8,157 nucleotides of DNA from Candidatus Treponema faecavium (GCA_019113455.1 DXHG01000148.1:1-8157), one strand, 5' to 3'; positions 1-6,927 are shown, counted from the stretch's first letter. Numbers and translations are program-made. The notes: generated from the letters alone by a model not told the origin.

Positions 1-1660
1 AAATCGCGCTTCCGGCAAGACCGACCGCCCATAAGCGGATATACGACACGATATCGGAAAATACGTTTACCACCCCCAGCAGCACCGACACAATATTCTT
101 GCAGCTTTCAAGTATGGACTGTCCCAAGCTGCCGTCGTAATTTGCAAAGACAAAACTGAGCACAAATCCGACAGCAATCAGGGTAATGGCCGCCGTCGAA
201 ATAGGAAAGCGCGTTCCGTCAACAACGAGGCTCAGCACAACATTGAACATGCCCCACACCATCAGCAGTGAGCCAAGCTCTCCAAGAAAACGCGCAGACT
301 TGATATAGCGCGCAATGCCTTTTATATGCGCTATCGACAGCTGAATGAGCGCGAGCGCAAAGCAGAACACCTGCACGTTCTGCTTTACCCACGTTTCCAT
401 TTCAGGCGATTCTGCAGAAACCGCATTTGAAAGCGGACGCACCGACAGCGCTTTAAGCCAGCCGGGGAGCTGTTCAGGCGACAGACCAAACCACGTGCAG
501 GTTACCAGCCCCCATGCGACGGTGCACAGCCCCAGAAGAAGCAGCAGGTTCATCACCGGTTCAGGCCGCTTCTTCTTTGACAAAGAAGCCACGATAGCCC
601 CGACAGCCACAAACGTAAGCAGAAGTCCGTAACCGCCGTCGCCAAAGATCATGCCGAAAAAGACGCAGAAAAACAGCAGGAACCAGCCGGAAATATCGTA
701 TTCGCGATAGCCCGGCACTGTGCCGAGAAAGTCGGAAACGGGATAAATCAGGCTGACAAATTTGTTGTTCCTAAGCTTTGTCGGCACTTCGTCATCATCG
801 GCAGGCTCGCAGGAAAGCAGCGCCCAGCCTTCGCGCTTTGCCGCATCGGAAAGCGCCGGCATGTCATCCGCCGGCACAAAGCCTGAAAGCCACGCAAGTT
901 TTGTCTCGCCGTCTTCTTCATGCCCCATGCCCGCATAAATATTCTCAAACTCAACATCTTTCGCCGTTTGGCGGCAGCAGCGTTCAAATAATGACTTATA
1001 CCGCACTCCCTGCGCCGTTTCGGCATCTATTGAGGCAATCTCCGCTTCAAGCGCTTCAATCCGCCGCTGCAGTTCAGCCGTCGGAACAGACGGAAGCGCG
1101 ACAGCGTATGCTTCAGCAGGCAGCCCGTCAGGCCGCTTTCCCGCGTCAGACGCAGCCCCGATACACAAAAAACGCACCGACGTTTTGTCGCGATTTACGA
1201 CGAGCGTCTGTATCGTTTCCGGTATGTCTGCGTACCGGTCAGCTGGAATCTCAAACAATGAAAGCGCAATGCCATGCTCACACAGATACGCAAAGTCTGC
1301 CGGATCGGCATCGCCCCACGCAGCAAATCGCTGCAGCTCACTGCGGTACGCGGCAATCTGTTCAGCACAGCTCTTTTTGCGTTCCGCAAGCGCCAAAAAC
1401 CCGCGCGCCTTTTCCAGCGCGTCCTCGTACGAAAGATCCGTTTCCTGTACGGTGTTCTTTGCAGAAGAGTTCCTGAGTTCAGAAACAAGCATATACGCCG
1501 CTTCAAAATCATCATACACGCCCGCAGCGGCATGAAGTTCAGCACTGTTTCCTGCAAGGCGCTCAACATGCACCACTCCCAGCCGGCGCAGTTTTTTCAG
1601 CGCGCTGCGCCGCTCACTTTCAAGCAAAACGAGCGAGACTTTTTTCATCGGCACAATCAT
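1..1660 (-). CDS. atpI: V-type ATPase subunit I, membrane stator (partial, C-terminus cut by window edge)
   Basis: Homologue of the V/A-ATPase I (a) subunit, the membrane stator that carries ions past the rotating K ring and ties it to the peripheral stalk. The frame is open for 553 codons to base 2; the missing C-terminus is an effect of the window edge. The protein begins MIVPMKKVSLV. Residues 1 to about 310 are a soluble, partly coiled cytoplasmic domain with the family-like WLSGFVPADDM near 275. Membrane segments follow at about 327-358 (with FFGMIFGDGGYG at 334-345), 369-393, 430-450, 459-480, 488-506 and 519-550. The last contains SYIRLWAVGLAGSAI, whose Arg542 matches the essential arginine of a/I subunits. 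The ATG overlaps the atpD stop as ATGA and has an AAGGAGG site 10 bases upstream; the Met codon at 1648 lies too far from that site. Subunit identity is very likely; H+ versus Na+ use cannot be told. Confidence 0.95.
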   Translation of the reverse strand, partial: MIVPMKKVSLVLLESERRSALKKLRRLGVVHVERLAGNSAELHAAAGVYDDFEAAYMLVSELRNSSAKNTVQETDLSYEDALEKARGFLALAERKKSCAEQIAAYRSELQRFAAWGDADPADFAYLCEHGIALSLFEIPADRYADIPETIQTLVVNRDKTSVRFLCIGAASDAGKRPDGLPAEAYAVALPSVPTAELQRRIEALEAEIASIDAETAQGVRYKSLFERCCRQTAKDVEFENIYAGMGHEEDGETKLAWLSGFVPADDMPALSDAAKREGWALLSCEPADDDEVPTKLRNNKFVSLIYPVSDFLGTVPGYREYDISGWFLLFFCVFFGMIFGDGGYGLLLTFVAVGAIVASLSKKKRPEPVMNLLLLLGLCTVAWGLVTCTWFGLSPEQLPGWLKALSVRPLSNAVSAESPEMETWVKQNVQVFCFALALIQLSIAHIKGIARYIKSARFLGELGSLLMVWGMFNVVLSLVVDGTRFPISTAAITLIAVGFVLSFVFANYDGSLGQSILESCKNIVSVLLGVVNVFSDIVSYIRLWAVGLAGSAI

Positions 1661-2283
1661 GACTCAGACGCCTCCTTCGTTTTTTCTGCAGCGGTTTCAA
1701 GATTCTTTTTTGAAATCTTTCCGCGCACCACTGCGGCAACCTGCTGATCGCCAAGATACACGGAAATCTTTTTGATATTTGCCTTTGTTTCAGGTATTTT
1801 TACCTTTTCAAACAGGTTTACCCGCTGTGTCGTTGTGCGAAGCTCTATCTGCAGCAGCCTGATCTGTTCCTCAAGAACAGACGCCTCCAGTTCAAGAGAC
1901 AATGATTCTTCCATCTTTTCCGCAGCCAGATCAACCCAAAGCGGGACAGAGTACAGGTCATAATCACCGCGTGAAAAATCAGCGCCCTCGTACACCGGAA
2001 TCACCACGCCGGCGATATTGCCGGTGCCGCGGCGGATATTAGACACGCTGACCATATCCGGCTTGAACACATCAGACTCGCCAAAGACCGCGATCCATTT
2101 TGCAAATTCTTCTTCAAGCGCTCGGCGCTGCTCACGCACTTCCTTTACCCGCGCGTCTATTCCGCGTATCTCGGTTTGGAGCTGCTGCTTTTTTAACGTG
2201 AGCGTCGGCAGATACCGCTGATACATTTTCAGCGCGTCTTTCTGACTTTTCAGCTCGTTTTTAGTCAGCTTTACCGTTGCCAT
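1657..2283 (-). CDS. atpD: V-type ATPase subunit D, central rotor shaft
   Basis: 208 residues, the usual length for V/A-ATPase subunit D. This subunit is the long antiparallel coiled coil that sits inside the A3B3 head and carries rotation to the membrane ring. The N-terminal helix (about 1-70) and C-terminal helix (about 122-200) are rich in Lys, Glu, Gln and Leu. Between them is a short globular part (about 75-118). The N-terminal TKNELKSQKDALKMYQRYLPTL and the C-terminal RVNLFEKVKIPE (154-165) match the family pattern L..KR..L and RVNALE..VIP. The ATG lies 3 bases after the atpB stop and has AAAGGA 7 bases upstream, inside the atpB 3' end. The last residues are a short charged tail. The stop overlaps the atpI start. 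The name D here means the V-type shaft, not the unrelated F-type beta subunit that shares the symbol. Confidence 0.94.
   Translation of the reverse strand: MATVKLTKNELKSQKDALKMYQRYLPTLTLKKQQLQTEIRGIDARVKEVREQRRALEEEFAKWIAVFGESDVFKPDMVSVSNIRRGTGNIAGVVIPVYEGADFSRGDYDLYSVPLWVDLAAEKMEESLSLELEASVLEEQIRLLQIELRTTTQRVNLFEKVKIPETKANIKKISVYLGDQQVAAVVRGKISKKNLETAAEKTKEASES
1671..1677 (-). promoter_or_regulatory. Ribosome binding site of atpI (AAGGAGG)
   Basis: A full-length Shine-Dalgarno match, AAGGAGG, read on the minus strand inside the 3' end of atpD. It stands 10 bases before the ATG at 1660, which settles the start there rather than at the second Met codon at 1648. It is the strongest such site in the operon. 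Confidence 0.75.
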
Positions 2284-2286
2284 CTA

Positions 2287-3591
2287 TCAGTCCTTTGCAG
2301 GCCAATACTGCTCAATCAGCTCCGATTTAATACCGGTTTCCTCGCTTTTAAAACAGCTGGCAAGAATCTGCCAGCCCTTGTCAAGAGCGCCTTCAAGCGG
2401 AATATTTACAGACAGATCCATCATTTCTTTTTCAAAAAGATCGCCGTACTTAAGCAGTTTTTCGTCCCATTCGGACATGATAAAACCCATCGATTTCTTT
2501 TCAAGCGTGTCCTTGTACGACGAATACAGCCGGATCATGCCGTCCATGAGCGCACGGTGATCGTTTCTCGTTTTGCCGTTGACATTCTGCTTCAGGCGCG
2601 AAAGCGAACCGAACGGCTCAATGCGCCCGCCTTTTAAATAGAACTGACCTTCCGTGATATAACCGGTATTATCAGGCACCGGATGCGTTACGTCGTCGCC
2701 GGGCATTGTCGTTACCGCAAGAATCGTTACGGAACCGGCGTCGTCAAAGTCGACCGCTTTTTCATACCGCGACGCAAGCTGACTGTACAAATCACCCGGA
2801 TAGCCGCGGTTAGACGGCACCTGCTCCTGCGTAATCGCGATTTCTTTCATCGAATCGGCAAAGTTTGTCATGTCGGTAAGCAGCACGAGCACGTCCTTGC
2901 CCTGCAGCGCAAACTGCTCAGCAACCGCAAGACTCATATCGGGAATCATCATGCACTCAACCGTAGGATCCGCCGCCGTGTGCATAAACATCACCGTTTT
3001 GCTCAATGCGCCGCCTTCTTCAAGCGTACTCTTAAAATACAGATAGTCGTCGTATTTTAAGCCCATGCCGCCAAGAATAATCACGTCAACTTCCGCCTGC
3101 ATCGCGATGCGTGCGAGCAGTTCGTTGTACGGCTCGCCTGAAATAGAAAAAATAGGCAGCTTCTGCGAAACAACAAGCGTGTTGAACATGTCAATCATCG
3201 GAATACCGGTGCGTATCATGCGCTTTGCCATAATGCGCTTTGACGGATTAACCGACGGGCCGCCGATTTCCACAAGATTGTCTTTTAAGGCCGGTCCATG
3301 ATCACGCGGCTCGCCGGAACCGTTGAATATGCGGCCGAGCAGGTTCTCTGAAAAACTGACCTGCATCTCATGCCCTAAAAACCGTATCTTGTCTCCCGTT
3401 GAAACGCCGCGGCCCCCGGCAAATACCTGCAGCGATACAAGATCGCCGTTTATGCGATTTACCTCTGCAAGCGACGTGCCGAAAGACGTTTCAATTTCCG
3501 CAAGTTCGCCGTATTTTACCCCGTCAGCGCGAACGGTAATAACGTTTCCGCTGATCGATTCTATTTTACTGTATACTTTGTTCATGCTCAT
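2287..3591 (-). CDS. atpB: V-type ATPase subunit B, non-catalytic nucleotide-binding subunit
   Basis: 434 residues. B alternates with A in the hexameric head and completes the active site from the neighbouring side, but does not hydrolyse ATP itself. A beta-barrel domain comes first (about 1-75). The P-loop position is degenerate, as expected for B: FSISGEPYNE at 148-157, with no GKT. Other family motifs are VLVLLTDMTNFADSMKEIA (from 234), NRGYPGDLYSQLASRYEKA (261-279), TMPGDDVTHPVPD (295-307) and SLSRL (329-333). Arg332 in SLSRL is the probable arginine finger. The protein is shorter than archaeal or Thermus B (about 460-480), and one deletion lies just before SLSRL. The ATG overlaps the atpA stop as ATGA, with AAAGGA 6 bases before it; a second Met two codons later is a less likely start. 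Confidence 0.97.
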   Translation of the reverse strand: MSMNKVYSKIESISGNVITVRADGVKYGELAEIETSFGTSLAEVNRINGDLVSLQVFAGGRGVSTGDKIRFLGHEMQVSFSENLLGRIFNGSGEPRDHGPALKDNLVEIGGPSVNPSKRIMAKRMIRTGIPMIDMFNTLVVSQKLPIFSISGEPYNELLARIAMQAEVDVIILGGMGLKYDDYLYFKSTLEEGGALSKTVMFMHTAADPTVECMMIPDMSLAVAEQFALQGKDVLVLLTDMTNFADSMKEIAITQEQVPSNRGYPGDLYSQLASRYEKAVDFDDAGSVTILAVTTMPGDDVTHPVPDNTGYITEGQFYLKGGRIEPFGSLSRLKQNVNGKTRNDHRALMDGMIRLYSSYKDTLEKKSMGFIMSEWDEKLLKYGDLFEKEMMDLSVNIPLEGALDKGWQILASCFKSEETGIKSELIEQYWPAKD

Positions 3592-5357
3592 TCACCGTCC
3601 TTTAACATCGCGGCCGCCGCGCTGTCCAGTTTGCCTGATATTGCCGCATACAGTGCGTCAATATCGGCTTCTTTCTGCTTGAACGCATCGCTCATCCATA
3701 CGCTGTAATTCCAGTCAAGAAACGCCTGGCGCATCTGATTAAAACAGGAACGCGCGTCGTCTTTCGTTTCGATTGCGAACGACGAGCCAAGCACCGTGAG
3801 CAGTTTCCTAAACAGATATGTCTGGCGCTCAACTTCAGGCGACGAATCGATTTCGTCAAATGAGTTCTGCTGAAAGTACACTGCATCAAGCAAATCGCCT
3901 TTCAGGTAAATGATAAAGTCATCAAGGCTCGTTCCTTCCTCACCGACAACTTTCATCATCTGGTTCACTTCAGTGCCGCGGAACAGATACTGGCGCGCAA
4001 ACGCAACCCAGTCTTCGCGCATGACGCTCTTATACTTTGACCATGACTCAAGCGGATTGATTGCCGGATACTTTCGCGCATCAGACCGCTCGCGCGAAAG
4101 CCCGTGGAACGCGCCGACAACTTTCAGCGTCGCCTGCGTTACCGGCTCTTCAAAGTTTCCGCCTGCAGGCGAAACAGTGCCGCCGATTGTAACCGAGCCA
4201 ATAGAACCGTCGTTTAAGCGTACAATACCGGCGCGCTCATAGAACGCCGCGATATACGACTCAAGATACGCGGGGAACGCCTCTTCTCCCGGAATCTCTT
4301 CCAAACGGCCGGACATCTCGCGGAGCGCCTGCGCCCAACGGCTTGTCGAGTCTGCAAGGAGCAGCACGTGCAGCCCCATCTGCCGGTAGTATTCGGCAAG
4401 CGTTACTGCGGTATATACCGACGCCTCGCGCGCCGCAACCGGCATTGATGATGTATTGCAGATAATAATCGTGCGTTCCATAAGGGAACGGCCCGTGCGC
4501 GGGTCTGTAAGCTCAGGGAATTCCTTGAGAATCTCTACAACCTCGCCCGCGCGCTCACCGCACGCGGCAACGATAACGATATCAACGTCAGCGTTGCGGC
4601 TTGTCGTGTGCTGCAGCACCGTCTTTCCCGCGCCGAACGGCCCCGGAATACAGTACGTACCGCCTTTCGCCACCGGAAAGAACGTATCGATAAGGCGTAT
4701 CTTTGTTATCATCGTCTCTTCGGGCTTAAGCCGTTCTGCATAGCACGTAACGGCGCGCTTGACCGGCCAGTTGAACACCATCGAAACCGTGTGCTCGCGC
4801 CCCTTGCTGTCGGTCAGCACAGCGACGGTGTCCGTTACTTTATAGGAACCGGAGGGAACGACGGATTTTACCGTATACACATCATAAAAATTAAACGGCA
4901 CCATAATGCGGTGCGCAAAAGAGCCTTCGGGCACGGTGCCCAGGCAGTCTCCGCTGCGCACCGTGTCTCCCGGCTTTGCCGCGGGCGTAAACGCCCATTC
5001 GCGGTCCCGCGGCAGCGCATCAAGATAAATACCGCGCTGCAAAAAATATCCCGCCGCTTCTGCCAGCTGCGGAAGCGGGTTTTGCAGACCGTCAAATACC
5101 TGTCCCAAAAGCCCCGGCCCCAATTCTATAGAAAGCAGATCGCCGGAAAACTCCACCTCGTCTCCGGTGCTGATTCCTTTTGTCATCTCAAAGACCTGCA
5201 TCTGCGCCTGTCCGTTGCGGACGCGGATTACCTCGCTCTTAAGCCGTTTGCCGCCGGTCTTAACGTAGCCTACTTCGTTCAGCGCGACAGTGCCGTCAAA
5301 CTGCACGCTGATCATATTGCCGTTAACGGCGGCTACTTTGCCTTTTGTATCCGTCAT
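3588..5357 (-). CDS. atpA: V-type ATPase subunit A, catalytic subunit
   Basis: 589 residues, the full length for a V/A-type catalytic A subunit. It binds and hydrolyses (or makes) ATP at the A/B interfaces. The order is an N-terminal beta barrel (about 1-75), the A-specific bulge insertion (about 110-200), the nucleotide-binding domain and a C-terminal helical bundle. Visible motifs are the P-loop GPFGAGKT (239-246), ACGERAGE (265-272) with the catalytic Glu268, NTSSMPVAAREAS (301-313), Walker B LLLADSTSRWA (332-342) with Asp336, and GRLEEIPGEEAFPAYL (350-365). All catalytic residues appear intact. The ATG overlaps the upstream gene's stop as ATGA and has GGAG 7 bases before it. The long insertion before the P-loop rules out F-type alpha and beta and flagellar or type III ATPases. 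Confidence 0.98.
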   Translation of the reverse strand: MTDTKGKVAAVNGNMISVQFDGTVALNEVGYVKTGGKRLKSEVIRVRNGQAQMQVFEMTKGISTGDEVEFSGDLLSIELGPGLLGQVFDGLQNPLPQLAEAAGYFLQRGIYLDALPRDREWAFTPAAKPGDTVRSGDCLGTVPEGSFAHRIMVPFNFYDVYTVKSVVPSGSYKVTDTVAVLTDSKGREHTVSMVFNWPVKRAVTCYAERLKPEETMITKIRLIDTFFPVAKGGTYCIPGPFGAGKTVLQHTTSRNADVDIVIVAACGERAGEVVEILKEFPELTDPRTGRSLMERTIIICNTSSMPVAAREASVYTAVTLAEYYRQMGLHVLLLADSTSRWAQALREMSGRLEEIPGEEAFPAYLESYIAAFYERAGIVRLNDGSIGSVTIGGTVSPAGGNFEEPVTQATLKVVGAFHGLSRERSDARKYPAINPLESWSKYKSVMREDWVAFARQYLFRGTEVNQMMKVVGEEGTSLDDFIIYLKGDLLDAVYFQQNSFDEIDSSPEVERQTYLFRKLLTVLGSSFAIETKDDARSCFNQMRQAFLDWNYSVWMSDAFKQKEADIDALYAAISGKLDSAAAAMLKDGE

Positions 5358-5887
5358 GTCGATTCTCCAAGTATGTGGTCATATATTCTGCGGTACGCAG
5401 TCTTTCCCGCTTCCGTATTAAATAATCTGATGCGTTCCGCCAGTTTGAGTTTCAGTCCATAGATATATACCGCGTCGGTGCTGAAACTGCTCCGCGGCGA
5501 AAGCGACTCAAGCAGCGCGGCTCTCGTGTCGTTGAGATACTGTTCAGCGGACAGCGGATCCATATTCATCGCGGTGCGCGCAGTCTGCATAATGTCCGAA
5601 GGCACGTATGAAGCAGGATAGTCTTTTTTGAGCTTTGCTGCGCGCAGCTGGGCAAGCGCGCAGCGCAGGCTGCGCTCTCCGTCATACCAGGCGTCTACCG
5701 CCGCAGACCCCGTCTTTACAGCGGCGCGCGGCGGCTCAAGCGACAGCGCGTCAAGCACTTTCATTTCACGCGCGCCGAATGACCGGCTGCACAGCTCCCG
5801 AAAATAATCGCTTGTGATAGGCAGCGCGGCAGTTCCCTGCACCTGAAAATACGGAAGCTGCGGCACAAGATAATACCACTCAGCCAC
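5354..5887 (-). CDS. DUF2764-family protein, probable V-type ATPase C-position subunit
   Basis: 177 residues, apparently all helical, soluble, with no signal peptide or membrane segment. I take it for the DUF2764 family, found between the E and A genes of V-type operons in spirochaetes, Chlamydia and Bacteroidetes. The N-terminus (WYYLVPQLPYF), a central YDGERSLRCALAQLRAAKL and a C-terminal DAVYIYGLKLKLAERI support this. In archaeal and Thermus operons this position is held by subunit C, which joins the shaft to the membrane ring. It is therefore inferred that this protein replaces C, but nothing in the sequence proves it. The start is GTG, overlapping the atpE stop by 8 bases, with AAGAAGG about 11 bases upstream. 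GTG plus a distant site suggests weaker initiation than at atpA, which would suit a one-copy subunit (inference). Confidence 0.82.
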   Translation of the reverse strand: MAEWYYLVPQLPYFQVQGTAALPITSDYFRELCSRSFGAREMKVLDALSLEPPRAAVKTGSAAVDAWYDGERSLRCALAQLRAAKLKKDYPASYVPSDIMQTARTAMNMDPLSAEQYLNDTRAALLESLSPRSSFSTDAVYIYGLKLKLAERIRLFNTEAGKTAYRRIYDHILGEST

Positions 5888-6512
5888 GCTGCACGCCGCC
5901 TTCTTTTGCCGCTTCTTTCATAATAGCGGCCACCCGCGGATTAAGATATGCCGAGAAAAGCTCTGCAACCGCTTCCGCAGAAAAATCATAGTACGCAGAA
6001 CCGTCTTTAAGCCCGATTCTGAAACCGTTCGTCAAAGACGCGTCGGATTTGACTTCCACGCCGCCTGCAATAACGTTTTTCAGCGCGGCGGTAAACTGCG
6101 ACGCAAGCGCTGCGCAGTCTTTTTCGGACAGCAGCACCGTCACGGACTCCGCATCAGGATGCGCCGCCCATGCTTTGACTGTTTCGGGAATAAGCGTTTT
6201 AAGCAGCTCCGCTGAATACGAGGCGGCAGTTTCAGACGCTACCAAAGCGGAAAGCTCTGCAGTGATGCTGTCCCTGAATTCGAGAATAAGATTGCGCCCT
6301 GCCTGACGCACGGCGTCGATGCTCGCCTTTTCCATGCGTTCCGTTTCCGTCTTGGCAGCTTTGACAATACCTGCGGCTTTTTCTTCTGCTTCGGCGACGA
6401 TGGCAGCGGCTTTCTTTTCCGCTTCCGCAATGACTGCGGCCGCGGAGCTCTGCGCAGAAGCCACACCGTCTTTTTTGATCTTATCGATCAGTTCCTGTAA
6501 TTGGACGTCCAT
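5880..6512 (-). CDS. atpE: V-type ATPase subunit E, peripheral stalk
   Basis: 210 residues from the ATG at 6512. Subunit E forms the peripheral stalk that holds the A3B3 head still against the I subunit. The N-terminal half (about 5-90) is an Ala/Glu/Lys-rich helix with three near-identical 11-residue units at 26-58. The C-terminal globular part (about 95-200) contains GFRIGLKDGSAYYDFSAEA and ELFSAYLNPRVAAIM, as in spirochaetal and chlamydial E subunits. An in-frame GTG at 6524 would add four residues (MRGC), but no ribosome binding site precedes it, whereas GAGG lies 4 bases before the ATG; the ATG start is preferred. It is the first gene of the operon and overlaps the next gene by 8 bases. 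The symbol atpE here means V-type E, not the F-type c subunit. Confidence 0.93.
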   Translation of the reverse strand: MDVQLQELIDKIKKDGVASAQSSAAAVIAEAEKKAAAIVAEAEEKAAGIVKAAKTETERMEKASIDAVRQAGRNLILEFRDSITAELSALVASETAASYSAELLKTLIPETVKAWAAHPDAESVTVLLSEKDCAALASQFTAALKNVIAGGVEVKSDASLTNGFRIGLKDGSAYYDFSAEAVAELFSAYLNPRVAAIMKEAAKEGGVQRG

Positions 6513-6515
6513 ACA

Positions 6516-6520
6516 ACCTC
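6516..6520 (-). promoter_or_regulatory. Ribosome binding site of atpE (GAGGT)
   Basis: GAGGT read on the minus strand, with GAGG 4 bases before the ATG at 6512. The spacing is short but usable, and the site lies downstream of the alternative GTG at 6524, so it can only serve the ATG. This decides the start. Confidence 0.55.
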
Positions 6521-6563
6521 GCACATATATTATGGTATAAAATAAAACCTGAATATGAAAGTA

Positions 6564-6592
6564 AGCATATACTCCTCGCCGGAAAAAATCAA
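6564..6592 (-). promoter_or_regulatory. Candidate sigma-70-type promoter of the V-ATPase operon
   Basis: On the minus strand, TTGATT (6592-6587) and TATGCT (6569-6564) are separated by 17 bases. Each hexamer matches four of six consensus positions. Initiation would fall near 6557 and leave an untranslated leader of about 45 bases before atpE. A second A/T-rich stretch closer to the gene (CATAAT at 6534-6529) has no convincing -35 box. The call rests on motif match and position only. Confidence 0.42.
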
Positions 6593-6614
6593 TGATGTTT
6601 TTTTCTAAAAAGTT

Positions 6615-6633
6615 GTTTTATGTGATATAAAAC
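6615..6633. repeat. A/T-rich inverted repeat upstream of the ATPase promoter
   Basis: GTTTTAT and ATAAAAC form a perfect 7-base-pair inverted repeat with a 5-base centre. Its edge is about 22 bases upstream of the proposed -35 box. On the minus strand it is followed three bases later by a run of five T, so it could be a weak terminator stopping read-through from galM. The stem is nearly all A/T, however, so an operator or simple structural role is as likely. Confidence 0.45.
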
Positions 6634-6760
6634 GCATTATTATTTCATCAGCTGCGGTTTTTTCCGCTGCAGTTCCCTGCGAGGTGTTTCTGCGTTTGCA
6701 CGCGGGCTTTTTTTCTTTCTTTTTCTCTGTAATTTGATGTTCCGGGGCGGAGGATCCCAC

Positions 6761-6780
6761 GCGCAAGCAATAGCTTGCGC
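6761..6780. repeat. Perfect hairpin 1, 8-bp stem, loop AATA
   Basis: GCGCAAGC (6761-6768) pairs exactly with GCTTGCGC (6773-6780) around a 4-base loop. Its right arm shares two bases with the next hairpin. There is no T-run next to it on either strand, so it does not look like a standard intrinsic terminator. Confidence 0.85.
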
Positions 6781-6810
6781 TCACAGTTTTGCTTTCGCAA
6801 AACTGTGAGC
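6779..6810. repeat. Perfect hairpin 2, 14-bp stem, loop TTTC
   Basis: GCTCACAGTTTTGC (6779-6792) pairs exactly with GCAAAACTGTGAGC (6797-6810) around a 4-base loop. This is the strongest secondary structure in the window. It lies about 137 bases past the galM stop on the transcribed strand. It could stabilise the galM 3' end, aid termination without a T-run, or be a unit of a dispersed palindromic repeat. Confidence 0.9.
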
Positions 6811-6851
6811 TGCACAGGCGCGGTTTGCTTTTGCTTACAAACAGGCGTAAG

Positions 6852-6861
6852 ACTGCGCAGT
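6852..6861. repeat. 10-base perfect palindrome ACTGCGCAGT
   Basis: A self-complementary decamer with no loop, flanked by short complementary words (GCTTAC at 6833-6838 and GTAAGC at 6860-6865). By itself it is weak evidence; it counts mainly as part of the palindrome cluster downstream of galM. Confidence 0.45.
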
Positions 6862-6889
6862 AAGCGTGAGCACTGTGCCGGTACAGCCG

Positions 6890-6916
6890 CAAGTTTTGAG
6901 CACAGCTCACAACTTG
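6890..6916. repeat. Imperfect hairpin 3, 12-position stem with one mismatch, loop ACA
   Basis: The outer arms CAAGTT and AACTTG and the inner arms TGAGC and GCTCA pair around ACA, with one T/C mismatch between them. Its edge is 30 bases past the galM stop, the nearest structure to that gene, but no T-run follows on the minus strand. The inner TGAGC/GCTCA words recall hairpin 2 (GCTCA and TGAGC at its ends). Confidence 0.6.
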
Positions 6917-6927
6917 ACAGCTTGACA
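6913..6927. repeat. Tandem pair of CTTGACA with 8-base period
   Basis: CTTGACA occurs at 6913-6919 and again at 6921-6927. Each copy holds TTGACA, the consensus -35 hexamer on the plus strand, but no -10-like hexamer lies 16-18 bases downstream and no plus-strand gene follows, so a promoter is not called. On the galM strand it sits just past the stop codon. Confidence 0.4.

Noticed and set aside
778..1476. A 232-codon open frame on the plus strand, antisense to atpI
   Set aside because: The opposite strand reads as subunit I without a break. The antisense product is Gln/Arg/Ser/Ala-rich low-complexity sequence with no domain.
2287..3591. Loss of the P-loop in AtpB as a sign of inactivation
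   Set aside because: V/A-type B subunits normally lack a functional P-loop; the other family motifs, including the probable arginine finger, are intact.
4608..5462. A 284-codon open frame on the plus strand, antisense to atpA
   Set aside because: It lies opposite a fully conserved catalytic subunit gene, its product is rich in Arg/His/Cys with no recognisable motif, and it reflects the G+C-rich codon pattern of atpA.
6522..6524. GTG as the start of atpE
   Set aside because: It would add only MRGC, has no ribosome binding site before it, and the GAGG site between it and the ATG supports the later start.
6707..6727. T-rich run on the plus strand as an intrinsic terminator
   Set aside because: No stable hairpin stands directly before it on the plus strand, and there is no plus-strand gene to terminate.
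6914..6927. TTGACA boxes as a plus-strand promoter
   Set aside because: No -10-like hexamer at the right distance and no gene on the plus strand downstream.
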